A stretch of DNA of 59,916 bases from an uncultured Neomegalonema sp. (GCA_938008165.1 CALLLP010000046.1:1-59916), one strand, 5' to 3'. Positions 17,380 through 27,204 are shown, counted from the first letter of the stretch. A program made the numbers and translations. Notes: a model not told the origin generated them from the letters alone.

Positions 17380-17955
17380 CTACAGCGTGCCGGAGCCGAT
17401 ATAGCGGGGCAGCATCCGGGCAATCGATGCGCCCATCTGTTTATCCAGCTCGGCGGCCATCTCGATGACCATGCCGTGTAGCAATTCCTGCCGCTGGGCG
17501 ATATTGGGCGAACCGGATATCCGCAATTCGGATTCGACCCGCGCCCCCGCGCTCGCCTGCTCGGCCCCGTCTGCCCCAAGGATCACCAACCGCACCTGCA
17601 TCGTGCCGATCACGACCTCGCCCTGCGGTGTCGGACGCGCCACGGCGGAGGCATCATCGATGATCCAGTTCGCCTCGCTCTGTCCACCGACCGCCTGAAG
17701 CCTCTGATTCGGCCACAGCTTCGCGATATCCTCGATCGTCACGACAAAATCGGCATCGACCGGAACCGCACCCTGCGCCGGAAGACGCACGGGAATATTC
17801 AGCCGGATCAGGTTGACGGTAATCGGAAAGCGGCCCCCCTCGAAAGCGATGGGGGTGATGTCGGGATTGAGCGTTATGGTCGGCGAGGCACAGGCCGAGA
17901 GCGCAAAGGCGCCCATGCTCAGCAGGCCGGTGCGGCGGGTCATGATGGATGTCAT
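17380..17955 (-). CDS. Putative lipoprotein, unknown function
   Basis: A 191-residue protein. The N-terminus MTSIMTRRTGLLSMGAFA carries a twin-arginine pair and leads into the lipobox LSAC, so it may be a Tat-exported lipoprotein. The mature part is mostly beta-strand, with LNPDITPIAFEGGRFPITV, and ends RMLPRYIGSGTL. I do not recognise the family. The start overlaps the hslO stop by 4 nt (ATGA), which decides it and puts the gene in an operon with hslO. Confidence 0.75.
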   Translation of the reverse strand: MTSIMTRRTGLLSMGAFALSACASPTITLNPDITPIAFEGGRFPITVNLIRLNIPVRLPAQGAVPVDADFVVTIEDIAKLWPNQRLQAVGGQSEANWIIDDASAVARPTPQGEVVIGTMQVRLVILGADGAEQASAGARVESELRISGSPNIAQRQELLHGMVIEMAAELDKQMGASIARMLPRYIGSGTL

Positions 17956-18953
17956 GAAGTCTCCCTTGTCTCTCCAGCGAGATCGTCGACGGCGAATTCG
18001 AAATGAGAGCCGCAGAACTGACAATCCGCAACAATATGGCCGTTTTCAGCCATATCCGTCAGCGCCTCTGTCCCATACCCCGAAAGCAGGGTCCGCAGCG
18101 CCGTCTCGTCACAGGTACAGCCGAATTCGACCGCCTGTGGATCGTAGACGCGCGGCGCATCCTCGTGGAACAGGCGCAGTAACAGCGTATCGGGTGCGAC
18201 ATGCGGCCCCAGCAATTCATGCGCCTCGACCGTGGCCAGCTTCATCGCGGCGGTGGTCCAGTCATCGGGGGCCGCCCCCATCGCGGCGACATCATCGGCG
18301 CTCATCAACCCGTCGCTGCCCGAAGGCTGATCGCCCGCTCCGGGCATGAGGGGCGAGGCTTTGGGCAGATGCTGGATCACGATGCCGCCCGCGCGCCAGC
18401 CCGGCTCCTTGCCCGGTTCGCTCGCAAAGGCCGATGTGATCGCAAAACGGGTGGCGATCTGTTCCGACTGGGCGAAATAGATTTCCATACATTCGGCCAG
18501 CGTCTCCCCGCTCAGGGGCGTGATGCCCTGATAGGGTTGCTGGCCCGATCCCTGATCGATGGTGACGCCCATCACCCCCTCGCCCAGCAAGGCAATCCCT
18601 TCCAGCCCGCTTTCGGCGAAGCTGGCCTTGTCATATCCCGCATAGGCGCGGATGCGGGCGGGGTCGCCTTCCTCGCGGGGGGCAAAATAATCGGTGGCGA
18701 GCAGGGTCACCGGCCCCTTGCCCCGCGCCTGAATCGAGAATCGGTCGCGCAGCTTCATCGTCTGGCCAATCAACACGGTCAGGAGCGTCGCTTCGGCCAG
18801 CAGACCTGAGATCGGCGCGGGATAATCATGCTGGGTCAGGATCGTGTCGATGGAGACATCGAGCCGGGCCACGCGCCCGCGCACATCGAGCCGGTCGAGT
18901 TGAAACGGAAGGACGGTATCGACGCCGTCCACGGTAGGGGTTGCTTCGGTCAT
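17952..18953 (-). CDS. hslO: Hsp33 redox-regulated chaperone
   Basis: A 333-residue Hsp33. The C-terminal zinc switch has FGCTCDE and CQFCGSHF, giving C-x-C and C-x2-C. The core has RFSIQARGKGPVTLL and AYAGY. Oxidation of the four cysteines activates the holdase during oxidative stress. It is the first gene of a two-gene operon with the lipoprotein, divergent from a Nudix gene. A slightly extended N-terminus compared with the E. coli protein is normal for alphaproteobacteria. Confidence 0.94.
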   Translation of the reverse strand: MTEATPTVDGVDTVLPFQLDRLDVRGRVARLDVSIDTILTQHDYPAPISGLLAEATLLTVLIGQTMKLRDRFSIQARGKGPVTLLATDYFAPREEGDPARIRAYAGYDKASFAESGLEGIALLGEGVMGVTIDQGSGQQPYQGITPLSGETLAECMEIYFAQSEQIATRFAITSAFASEPGKEPGWRAGGIVIQHLPKASPLMPGAGDQPSGSDGLMSADDVAAMGAAPDDWTTAAMKLATVEAHELLGPHVAPDTLLLRLFHEDAPRVYDPQAVEFGCTCDETALRTLLSGYGTEALTDMAENGHIVADCQFCGSHFEFAVDDLAGETRETS

Positions 18954-19050
18954 GCCATCTCTCTAACGATCCCGCCCGGATGCGAGAACCCCCCAGATAT
19001 GTCACACGAGGCATATCGACCAGTTTTTGCGGATTTATGGAGCGATCACG

Positions 19051-19509
19051 ATGCGACGTTTCGGCCCCTCGCCCTCGATGGAGCACACCTATCGCGACCG
19101 CCCCGGCGTTTACGCGGTCATCCTCGGCGGGGCAGATATGCTGCTGGCCGAACAAAATGGTGAATTGCTGTTGCCCGGCGGCGGAATCGAACCGGGGGAA
19201 AGCGTCCTCGCCGCCCTGCACCGCGAGATATGGGAGGAAACCGGCTGGCGGGTGGCCCCCGTCCGGCGACTGGGGGCCTTCCGGCGCTATGCGTGGCTGA
19301 GAGAGGAAAAATACTGGTGCCGCAAGACGGCGCATCTGTATCTGTGCCGCGCCGTCCGTCGCCTCGGCCCGCCGATCGAGCCAGATCACACCCCCGTCTG
19401 GATGCGCGCCGAACTGGCCGTCTCACGGCTGGAACAGGATGGCGAGCGCCTCTTCGCCGCCCGCGCCATCGGCATTCCGGAAGCGGCGGTGCAGCTGCGC
19501 GGGATCTGA
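19051..19509 (+). CDS. Nudix hydrolase
   Basis: A 152-residue Nudix protein with a canonical box, from GGGIEPGESVLAALHREI to WEETGW. It lacks substrate-specific motifs. Related alphaproteobacterial proteins are annotated as 8-oxo-dGTP or diphosphoinositol-type hydrolases, so specificity is open. I chose the ATG at 19051; a TTG at 19027 in the same frame is less likely. It lies divergent from hslO and convergent with the epimerase gene. Confidence 0.86.
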   Translation: MRRFGPSPSMEHTYRDRPGVYAVILGGADMLLAEQNGELLLPGGGIEPGESVLAALHREIWEETGWRVAPVRRLGAFRRYAWLREEKYWCRKTAHLYLCRAVRRLGPPIEPDHTPVWMRAELAVSRLEQDGERLFAARAIGIPEAAVQLRGI

Positions 19510-19546
19510 CCGGCGCCCCCCATCGCCGGGGATCGGACGGGCGCAG

Positions 19547-20380
19547 TCAGGTTTTCTTCGTATCGTCCACGATGGTCATCTGCGCCAGCCCGCTGGCCCC
19601 CAAGGGCACCGCCGCAAATGGTCCGCCGATGCATGACTGCGCAGGATCGACGGGATCGGCGGGGGGCGCTTCCGCAAGAATCGCCTCGGCGAATTGCTCC
19701 GCATTGTCCTTGGGGCGATAGCCCAGATGCGCCGCCGCCGAATTATCGAAAGGCGAGCGGTCGTTATTCGAGACGCCATAGACAACCGAGAATCCCGTCA
19801 CCGGCGTATCGACAGACCGGGTGACGAGGTGGATCAGGTCATCCGTGCTCAACCATGTTCCCAGCGCCCGCGCCCCCACAACCTTCGCACAGGAAGCAAT
19901 CCGCATACACACCGATTCCAGCCCGCGCTTTTCCCAATACATCCGCCCCAAATCCTCGGCGAAGCATTTGGCGAGGCCGTAGAACGTATCCGGGCGATGC
20001 GCGGCATCGAGGCCGACGGCGCGGGTATTGGGATGCATCCCGATGGCATGGATCGAGCTGGCATAGACCACCCGGCGCAAGCTGCACCGATGCGCCGCCT
20101 CCCAGATATTGTACGCCCCGATGAAATTCGGGCCGAGCAGGGTCTCGAAATCGCGTTCGTCGCCGATGGCCCCGAAATGCACGACCATATCCGCCCCCGC
20201 GAGCAGATCGACCATCGTGTCGAGGCTGGTAATATCGGCCTTCACATAGGTTTCGCCCGGATAAAGCGCACCGATCCCATCGGCCAGATCCGAGGAGACA
20301 AGGCTGGTCGCAAGGGCCGCTAGCGGCTCGCGCAGATGCGAGCCGAGACGCCCGGCAGCGCCGGTCAGGACGAGTTTCAT
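19547..20380 (-). CDS. NAD-dependent sugar dehydrogenase/epimerase, uronate dehydrogenase-like
   Basis: A 277-residue short-chain (extended SDR) protein. The NAD motif is LTGAAGRLGSHL. VYASSIHAIGMHP and YGLAKCFAEDLGR hold the catalytic Ser and Tyr-x3-Lys equivalents (Y-G-L-A-K). The SS-x-H-x-I-G pattern resembles uronate dehydrogenases, which oxidise galacturonate or glucuronate to lactones. It is the last gene of the hydantoinase operon, overlapping the FAD enzyme stop/start by one base. In this setting its substrate may be different. Confidence 0.8.
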   Translation of the reverse strand: MKLVLTGAAGRLGSHLREPLAALATSLVSSDLADGIGALYPGETYVKADITSLDTMVDLLAGADMVVHFGAIGDERDFETLLGPNFIGAYNIWEAAHRCSLRRVVYASSIHAIGMHPNTRAVGLDAAHRPDTFYGLAKCFAEDLGRMYWEKRGLESVCMRIASCAKVVGARALGTWLSTDDLIHLVTRSVDTPVTGFSVVYGVSNNDRSPFDNSAAAHLGYRPKDNAEQFAEAILAEAPPADPVDPAQSCIGGPFAAVPLGASGLAQMTIVDDTKKT

Positions 20381-21585
20381 CAGATGACAGCCTTTTCGAT
20401 CAACGGTTCGTTTCGCGCAATGCGCTGATAGTCGAAAGGCGACAGGTCAAGCGTGCGATATTCGCCATAGGTCAGCAATTCCGCCGTGCCCCGGCCCATC
20501 GCGGGCGATTGTTGCAACCCATGCCCCGAAAACCCGTTGAGAAAGAAGAAATTCCCGATCTCAGGATGCGCGCCGGTAATCGCGTTATGGTCGAGGATGT
20601 TATAGGCGTAATGCCCGGCCCATTCGCTGGTGACTTTTATGGCCTCGAATTGGGGAATGCGGGTCGCGAGGATCGGCCAGACATGATCCTGCCAGAAATC
20701 ATGATCCATCGAAAAATCATCGAAGGCCACCGCCGGATCGTCATCCGTATGCCCGCCGCACTGATACGTCCCGCCCCCATTCTCGCGGCAATGCACGCCG
20801 CTGGGGTCGATGGTCAGGGGCAGGTCGCGATCAAGGGGCTTTTCGGCGGCAAAGACCCATGAATAGCGCTTGCGCGGCTCGACCGGAATATCGATACCCG
20901 CCATCGCCGCCGTGCGCGCGGCGCGGGGACCGGAGGCATTGACAAGCTTGCCGCAGGCGATGACCTCGCCCGATTTGAGGGTGACGCTTTTGATCCGGGT
21001 GCCCTGCGCGTTCTTGGTCATCGCGACGACCTCATTCGAGAGATACTCGACGCCCCGCGCCTTGGCAGAGCGTCGCCAGCCATCAAAGACCGCCGTGCCA
21101 TCCCAGAACCCCTCATCGACGGTGTTGATCGAGCCAAGCACGATGTCATCGACAGTGTAGAACGGGTAGTCGCGCTTGATCTCTTCGGGGGTCATCAGCT
21201 TGGTCGCCGCCCCCGCCGCATGCTGCACCGCGATGCTTTCGCGCAGGGTCTCGGCGAAGTCTTCGGTATCGGCGAGATACATATAGCCAAAGCTGCGAAT
21301 CCCCAGCTTCGGGGCGCTCTCCAGACCGATGCGATTATGGAAATCCTTGACGAATTCGGCGGCGAATTGCGAAACGCGCACATTGATCTCGGTGGAGAAC
21401 TGCTGGCGCATACATGAATTGGTATGAGTGGTGGAGGCGGTCGCATAGGTCGGGTCGCGCTCGACCACGAGGACCGATCCATCGAAATCGGGATTCTCGG
21501 TCAGGAACCATGCCGTAGACGACCCCATCATCGCCCCGCCGACAATCACGACGTCATAGCTGTTTTGCTTCGGTGTCTCGCTCAT
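20380..21585 (-). CDS. FAD-dependent amine/amino acid oxidoreductase (DAO family)
   Basis: A 401-residue flavoprotein. The FAD Rossmann motif is VVIVGGAMMGSSTAWFL, then LVVERDPTYATASTTHTNS. The C-terminus has NFFFLNGFSGHGLQQSPAMGRGTAELL, the second flavin-binding element of the DAO/sarcosine oxidase family. It probably oxidises an N-methyl or D-amino acid released by the hydantoinase-type enzymes. The start overlaps the hydantoinase B stop by one base. Confidence 0.85.
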   Translation of the reverse strand: MSETPKQNSYDVVIVGGAMMGSSTAWFLTENPDFDGSVLVVERDPTYATASTTHTNSCMRQQFSTEINVRVSQFAAEFVKDFHNRIGLESAPKLGIRSFGYMYLADTEDFAETLRESIAVQHAAGAATKLMTPEEIKRDYPFYTVDDIVLGSINTVDEGFWDGTAVFDGWRRSAKARGVEYLSNEVVAMTKNAQGTRIKSVTLKSGEVIACGKLVNASGPRAARTAAMAGIDIPVEPRKRYSWVFAAEKPLDRDLPLTIDPSGVHCRENGGGTYQCGGHTDDDPAVAFDDFSMDHDFWQDHVWPILATRIPQFEAIKVTSEWAGHYAYNILDHNAITGAHPEIGNFFFLNGFSGHGLQQSPAMGRGTAELLTYGEYRTLDLSPFDYQRIARNEPLIEKAVI

Positions 21586-23294
21586 CAGACCGTCTCTCCC
21601 TTGCGCACGGCATCCATGACACTCTCGATTTCCGTCTCGCTCATCCCGTAATCGCGCTTGGCGGCTTCCGCCGTGATATAGCCCTGCGCCAGATCGTGTC
21701 GCACCAATGCCGGGTCGCGCGCCGCCGGGCTTCCATAGCCAGCTCCCCCCGGAAAGGCGAGCATGACCGTGCGCCCATGGGGAACGAATTGACGGCCCTT
21801 GCCCTGCATCGCGGTGCCGTCATCCTGCGCAATCGTCGTCGGCGCACCGGGCAGGCCGCCCTGACGCCCCCGCGCGGGGTGGTTCACCCGGTCGAACATG
21901 GCGGAGATGTCGAATTCATGTCCTTCCTTCGCGGCAACCTCCATATATTGCCCCAGACCCCCGCGATAGGTGCCCGCGCCGCCGCTATCGGGGCGCAGTT
22001 CCTTGCGGGTAATCAGGATCGGGCCGACATTCTCGGTCGCCTCGACCGGCATGGTCATGACGCCGGAGGGAAACGCGGTGGCATTCATCCCGTCGAGCAT
22101 GGGCCGCGCGCCTGCACCGCCCGAATTGAAGGTCAGCACCTCGGATCGCACGGCATCGGCGGGCGCAGGGGCATCGGTGCGCGGGCGCAAGGACACCTGA
22201 AAATTGCACAGACTGCCCGCCCCTTCCGCCGGAACGGTCTGGGGCAGGATCTGGTCCAGCGCCGCATAGACCGTATCGGGGATCATATGCCCGATCACAT
22301 GGCGCAGGGCGACCGGGGCCGGATGCACCGCATGGACAATGGAATTTTCTTCGGCGGCGATCCTGAAGGGTTCCAGCGACGCCGCATTATTCGGAATTTC
22401 GGGCGCAATGGCGCATTTAAGGGCGTAGCAGGCATAGGCCTTGGTATAGACCAGCGGCACATTGATGCCCTTCTTATCCAGACCCGATGTGCCGGTAAAA
22501 TCGGCGAGAATATGATCCGCTTCGATATCGAGGCGGACTTTCAACGTGACCGGATGGCTGTAGCCGTCGATCTTCATCTCCCCATGGGCCGAGGATCGCG
22601 GCAGGGCGGCGATCCGCTCGATGGTGGCCCGGCGGGAATTTTCCAGGATGAATTCCGCGATACCATCGAGAGTGGCCAGCCCGAACTCGCCCATCATGTC
22701 GATCAGGCGGCGATGGCCGATCTCGTTGCAGGTGGCCAGCGCATAGATATCGCCGATCAGTTGATCCGGCTCGCGCACATTGCCCCGGATGATCTTCACC
22801 AGCGTCTTATCGACCTCGCCTTTATCGGCAAAGCGCATGATGGGGATGTACAGCCCCTCCTCATAGACCGAATTCGCATCCGCCCCAAAGCCGCGCCCGC
22901 CGATATCGACGATATGGGCGGTGCAGGCGAAAAACCCGACCACAGCGCCATTCAGAAAGGACGGGGTGACGACGGTGATGTCGTGCAGATGGCCAGTCCC
23001 CTCCCATGGGTCATTGGTGATATAGACATCGCCCGGCGCCATCGTGTCGAGACCGATACGGCGGATAAAATGTCCCACGGATTCGGCCATCGCGTTCACA
23101 TGGCCGGGGGTGCCGGTGACGGCTTGGGCGAGCATCCGTCCTTTGGGATCATAAACCCCCGCCGACAAATCGCCCGCCTCGCGGACAGAGGTGGAAAAGG
23201 CGGTGCGGACCAGCGCCTGCGCCTGTTCCTCGACCACGGAAATCAGGCGGTTCCACATGACTTGATACGCGACGGCGCCGAGAGTCTGTGCCAT
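21585..23294 (-). CDS. hyuB: Hydantoinase B/oxoprolinase family protein
   Basis: A 569-residue HyuB. Landmarks are YQVMWNRLISVVEEQAQALVRTAFSTSVREAGDLS near the N-terminus, DVYITNDPWEGTGHLHD, and the C-terminal SGGAGTYRGGLGQ. With HyuA it forms ATP-dependent N-methylhydantoinase, 5-oxoprolinase or acetone/acetophenone-carboxylase-like enzymes. It lies 3 nt after the hydantoinase A gene and overlaps the FAD enzyme. The symbol is family-level only. Confidence 0.9.
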   Translation of the reverse strand: MAQTLGAVAYQVMWNRLISVVEEQAQALVRTAFSTSVREAGDLSAGVYDPKGRMLAQAVTGTPGHVNAMAESVGHFIRRIGLDTMAPGDVYITNDPWEGTGHLHDITVVTPSFLNGAVVGFFACTAHIVDIGGRGFGADANSVYEEGLYIPIMRFADKGEVDKTLVKIIRGNVREPDQLIGDIYALATCNEIGHRRLIDMMGEFGLATLDGIAEFILENSRRATIERIAALPRSSAHGEMKIDGYSHPVTLKVRLDIEADHILADFTGTSGLDKKGINVPLVYTKAYACYALKCAIAPEIPNNAASLEPFRIAAEENSIVHAVHPAPVALRHVIGHMIPDTVYAALDQILPQTVPAEGAGSLCNFQVSLRPRTDAPAPADAVRSEVLTFNSGGAGARPMLDGMNATAFPSGVMTMPVEATENVGPILITRKELRPDSGGAGTYRGGLGQYMEVAAKEGHEFDISAMFDRVNHPARGRQGGLPGAPTTIAQDDGTAMQGKGRQFVPHGRTVMLAFPGGAGYGSPAARDPALVRHDLAQGYITAEAAKRDYGMSETEIESVMDAVRKGETV

Positions 23295-23297
23295 GGA

Positions 23298-25400
23298 TTA
23301 TCCCTTCACCAGAATATCGATACATCCGTCCGGCTGCCGTATCGCGCGGCGGCTGGAGGGCAGGATGATCGTCGTTTCGTCCTCGGTAATCGCCGCCGGG
23401 CCGGGCACTGTCTGACCCGCGCCCATGGCATCGCGCAGCACGATGGATGCCGAGACCGACACGCCCAGAGCCGGGTCAAAGATCGCCCGCATGCCCGTCA
23501 CGCTGGCCGCCTCGCCCTGCGCTTGCACCGTAACCCGATCCACGGCTTGAGCGGGGGTGGTGGCGTTGACGGCCCAGACGGTGATCTCGATATCCATGCC
23601 ATCGACCACCCGCCCGAACAGGGCCGCGTAATCCTCCTCGAAGCGGCGCTGGAAGGTGGCGGCATCCGGGGCCATCGCCTGCTCGGCGGTCAGGGCGACG
23701 GGGATTTCCCATCCCTGCCCAGTATAGCGCATATAGACCTTGAACTCCGACAGGATGTCCGATGTCGCATCGCAGGAACGCACGAATCCCGCCGCTTCGT
23801 GCTGCAATTCGGATAATAGCGTTTTGATCGATGCCGGGTCGAAATCCGACAGGCGCATATACACACTGCGATTCGCCTCGAAGCTGAAGGGCGCGCGCAG
23901 GAACCCGATGGCCGATCCAACGCCTGCGCCGGGCGGCACCAACAGCCGATCGATCCCCAGTTTTTCGCACAGACGCCCCGCATGAAGAGGGGCCGCGCCG
24001 CCGAAAGCGATCATCGTGTATTCGCTGAGATCTTCGCCATTCTCGACCGCGTGGACACGGGCGGCATTGGCCATGTTTTCATCCACCACCTCCGCCAACC
24101 CAAAGGCCGCCGTCTGGGCATCCATATCGAGCGGTTCGCCCAATACACGGGTCAGGGCCGCAACCGACGCATCAGTATGCAGCGCAATCGACCCACCCGC
24201 AAAATTATCAGGGTCGAGCCTGCCCAGCACCAAATCCGCATCCGTCACCGCAGGGCGCGATCCGCCCCGGCCATAGCAGGCCGGTCCCGGCTCGGATCCA
24301 GCACTTTCCGGCCCCACCCGGATCTGGCGCATCGCATCCACATGCGCCAGCGATCCGCCCCCTGCCCCGATCTCGACCATATCGATCACGGGGATCGAAA
24401 TCGGCATCCCGGAGCCTTTCTTGAAACGATAAGTGCGCGCAACCTCGAAAACGCGGCTGGTTTTCGGCGTCTGGTTCTTGATCAGGCAGATTTTCGCCGT
24501 CGTGCCGCCCATGTCGAAGCTGAGCACCTTGTCCAATCCGTAGCGCGCGGCGATATTGGCGGCAAAGACCGCGCCCCCGGCGGGGCCGCTCTCGACCAGA
24601 CGCACCGGAAACTCCGCCGCACTCTCGATCGAGATGATGCCGCCCCCCGAATGCATCAGGAAGATCGGGCAATCGACCCCCTCGCCCTTCAACTGTCCGG
24701 CGAGGCGACCGAGATAGGATTTCATCAAGGGCTTGATATAGGCATTGGCAACGACGGTGTTGAACCGCTCGTATTCCCGCATCTGGGGCGAGACCTCCGA
24801 CGACAGCGAGACCATCACGCCGGGCAGTTTCTCGGCCAGAACATCGCGGATCATCCGCTCATGGGTGGGGTTGGCATAGCTATGCAGCAGGCCCACGGCC
24901 ACGCTCTCATACCCCGCCGCCCCGATCCGCTCCGCCACGGCCTCGATCTCGGCGCGGTCCAATGGGACCAGCACATCCCCGGCCGCATTCATGCGCTCGG
25001 TCACGGTCAGGCGGCTCTGACGCGGGAGCAGCGGATCGGGCAGCTTGAGATTGAGATCATATTGCTCGAAGCGGCTTTCGGTGCGCATCTCGATCACATC
25101 CCGGAAACCCTCCGTTGTGACCAGCACCGTCTTCGCCCCGCGCCGCTCGATCAGGGCATTCGTGGCCAGCGTCGTGCCATGGATGATCTGACCGATCCGC
25201 GACGGATCGATCCGCGCCTTGGCACAGACCTGCCGCATCCCCTCGATAATCGCATTCTCAGGCGCGTTGTAGGTGGTGAGTACCTTGGTCGAGATCTGCA
25301 TCCCTGCCGCCTCCGGCCTGTCAGGGCTGCGCATTTCCAGCACGACATCCGTAAATGTCCCGCCAATATCGACCCCCAGTCGCACCGCTGCATCGCCCAT
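23298..25400 (-). CDS. hyuA: Hydantoinase A/oxoprolinase family protein
   Basis: A 700-residue HyuA. The N-terminal actin-like ATPase has LGVDIGGTFTDVVLE and IIHGTTLATNALIER. The second half has LSFDMGGTTAKICLI, AYGFG-like IAFGGAAPLHAG and a variable C-terminal domain. It is the ATP-using subunit of an amidohydrolase acting on a cyclic amide or similar compound. It is the first gene of a four-gene operon, 91 nt after the LysR gene. Substrate is unpredictable. Confidence 0.9.
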   Translation of the reverse strand: MGDAAVRLGVDIGGTFTDVVLEMRSPDRPEAAGMQISTKVLTTYNAPENAIIEGMRQVCAKARIDPSRIGQIIHGTTLATNALIERRGAKTVLVTTEGFRDVIEMRTESRFEQYDLNLKLPDPLLPRQSRLTVTERMNAAGDVLVPLDRAEIEAVAERIGAAGYESVAVGLLHSYANPTHERMIRDVLAEKLPGVMVSLSSEVSPQMREYERFNTVVANAYIKPLMKSYLGRLAGQLKGEGVDCPIFLMHSGGGIISIESAAEFPVRLVESGPAGGAVFAANIAARYGLDKVLSFDMGGTTAKICLIKNQTPKTSRVFEVARTYRFKKGSGMPISIPVIDMVEIGAGGGSLAHVDAMRQIRVGPESAGSEPGPACYGRGGSRPAVTDADLVLGRLDPDNFAGGSIALHTDASVAALTRVLGEPLDMDAQTAAFGLAEVVDENMANAARVHAVENGEDLSEYTMIAFGGAAPLHAGRLCEKLGIDRLLVPPGAGVGSAIGFLRAPFSFEANRSVYMRLSDFDPASIKTLLSELQHEAAGFVRSCDATSDILSEFKVYMRYTGQGWEIPVALTAEQAMAPDAATFQRRFEEDYAALFGRVVDGMDIEITVWAVNATTPAQAVDRVTVQAQGEAASVTGMRAIFDPALGVSVSASIVLRDAMGAGQTVPGPAAITEDETTIILPSSRRAIRQPDGCIDILVKG

Positions 25401-25491
25401 AAAGCCATTCCCGTTCTGTAAGGATCTCTGCCTCGTACAAATCTCACCCCGGTCGGTGATAAGATCAAATTATTTTACCTTATGCCGATGA

Positions 25492-26406
25492 TTAGGTTTT
25501 TTGATTATCCATGCCCCCAAACGCCCGCGCGGCATCGCGTGCCAACTCCGCAGCCATCGAGACGTAGCGGGGGGCGCGGTCGGCATCGTAGCGGGCATGG
25601 AAGGTCAGCGGATCAGGGGTCCAGTCGTAATCGAGACGCGCCAGCGTACCGGCCTCGATCTCCGGGGAGACCATCGCGTCCAGCAAGGTGGCGACCCCCA
25701 TGCCCTGCACTGTCATCCGCATGCAGGCGGCCAGATTATTCGAGGGAATGAGGCGCGGCAGGATGCGCCCTGCCTGTCGCACATGGCGCTCCACATCCGC
25801 AAAAGGGCGGGTGTTGCGGGCATGGGTCAGGATCGGATAGGCGAGCAGGCTCTCCAGCACGATCCCCCGCCCCAGCGCCGCCGCCACCGAAGGCGACGCC
25901 ACCCATGTCAGCGGATAGGTGCCCAGATCCTCGGTGCCGCTCGCCATATGCTCGAATGGCCCGCTCTGAAACGCCAGATCGAGGGCGCGAGCCGCAAGAT
26001 CGCGGTCGAGGGTAACGGACAGATCGACAGTCAGCTCGACCGCAAGGCTGGGGAATGCATGGGCCAAGCGCTGAAGAAAATCTTCCAGCCATGTATGCAC
26101 CACCATCTCGGTCACGCCAAGGCGCAGCACCCCGTCGAAGATCGCCGCGTTTTCGGAGGCGATCATCAGATCGTCGGTCGCCTGCAACACGCGGCGGGCA
26201 TAGGCCAGAAGATCGCGGCCCTTCGCGGTCAACCGCACCGAACCGGGGTCACGATCCATCAGGGATGTATCGAGCGCTGATTCCAGCGCCGTAATTCTGA
26301 TCGAAATATTCGGCTGGGTTGTATTCAGGCGCAGCGCCGCTTTGCTGAAACTACCCAAATCCGCAACGGATACAAAGGCTTCCAGTTGTTTTAGATTAAG
26401 CGTCAT
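25492..26406 (-). CDS. LysR-family transcriptional regulator
   Basis: A 304-residue LysR protein. The N-terminal helix-turn-helix is LKQLEAFVSVADLGSFSKAALRLNTTQPNISIRI. An effector-binding domain follows. I chose the ATG at 26406 (MTLNLKQLE), because 17 further codons to 26457 have no family match. It is upstream of the hydantoinase operon in the same direction and probably controls it, with the operon promoter in 25401-25491. Confidence 0.88.
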   Translation of the reverse strand: MTLNLKQLEAFVSVADLGSFSKAALRLNTTQPNISIRITALESALDTSLMDRDPGSVRLTAKGRDLLAYARRVLQATDDLMIASENAAIFDGVLRLGVTEMVVHTWLEDFLQRLAHAFPSLAVELTVDLSVTLDRDLAARALDLAFQSGPFEHMASGTEDLGTYPLTWVASPSVAAALGRGIVLESLLAYPILTHARNTRPFADVERHVRQAGRILPRLIPSNNLAACMRMTVQGMGVATLLDAMVSPEIEAGTLARLDYDWTPDPLTFHARYDADRAPRYVSMAAELARDAARAFGGMDNQKT

Positions 26407-26599
26407 CGCGCGTTTGCCTCCCATGAATCGGGTTGATCTCTTGGGCACCCCACGCATAGGCTCAGAGGCAAGGGCCGTCCACTCTCACCGGATACCTCCC
26501 GCTCGCGATTTCAGGATGGATCGTTTGGAGAATGTGCTGCCCCATGCCGCCTGTCCGGTTTTCCGGCGATGGCGCTTCGCATGAAGGAAAGGCGATCGC

Positions 26600-27184
26600 A
26601 TGACCATGTTTCACGATGGCAACCGCGCTTTGCAAGATCGCTATGGGGGCCGGGCCGTGGCGGATAAGATCGTTGAATTGGTCGAATCCGACCGCTTCAG
26701 CGAGGATTTCACCGCCTTCATCCAATCGCTGTCCTTCTTCTTTCTGGCCAGCTCGGCGAACGGAAACACCGATTGCTCGTTCAAGGGAGGGGAGCCAGGA
26801 TTCGTGCGCATCACCGGACCACGCACGCTGATCTTTCCCGATTACGATGGGAACCGGATGTATAAATCCTTGGGCAATATCGCCGAAAATCCCAATGTCG
26901 GCCTGCTATTCATGCGCTTCGGTGCCGAGGAGGGACCGGGAGCGCTCTACCTGCGGATTCGGGTCAATGGGCGTGCAACAATCCATGACGAACATGAGGC
27001 GATGGCCTCTTATCCCGGCGCGCAGCGGATCGTGTCGGTCGAAGCGGACCACATCTACCCCAACTGCCCGCGCTATATTCCGCATATGGAGATGGTCACC
27101 CCATCGCGCCATATGCCACAGCCGGATGGGGATCAACCGACGCCGGAATGGAAGAAAATTCCGCCAATTGCGGAGCTGCTGTAG
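26600..27184 (+). CDS. Pyridoxamine 5'-phosphate oxidase family, FMN-binding protein
   Basis: A 194-residue split-barrel flavoprotein-like protein. It has the early FIQSLSFFFLASSANGNTDCSFKGG and later RTLIFPDYDGNRMYKSLGNI, then NPNVGLLFMRF, which match the FMN-binding barrel. The end has VEADHIYPNCPRYIPHM. Members include general-stress and nitroreductase-like proteins of unknown substrate. A purine-rich AAGGAAAGG lies 10 nt before the ATG. It is divergent from LysR and convergent with the CXXCW gene, just 20 nt apart. Confidence 0.82.
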   Translation: MTMFHDGNRALQDRYGGRAVADKIVELVESDRFSEDFTAFIQSLSFFFLASSANGNTDCSFKGGEPGFVRITGPRTLIFPDYDGNRMYKSLGNIAENPNVGLLFMRFGAEEGPGALYLRIRVNGRATIHDEHEAMASYPGAQRIVSVEADHIYPNCPRYIPHMEMVTPSRHMPQPDGDQPTPEWKKIPPIAELL

Positions 27185-27204
27185 ATAATCGGCCCAAGAA
27201 CAGG

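Noticed and set aside
21573..23816. 747-codon open frame on the plus strand
   Set aside because: Antisense to hydantoinase B and A genes; no recognisable domain and codon-shadow composition.
23982..25421. 479-codon open frame on the plus strand
   Set aside because: Antisense to the hydantoinase A gene, composition typical of shadows.
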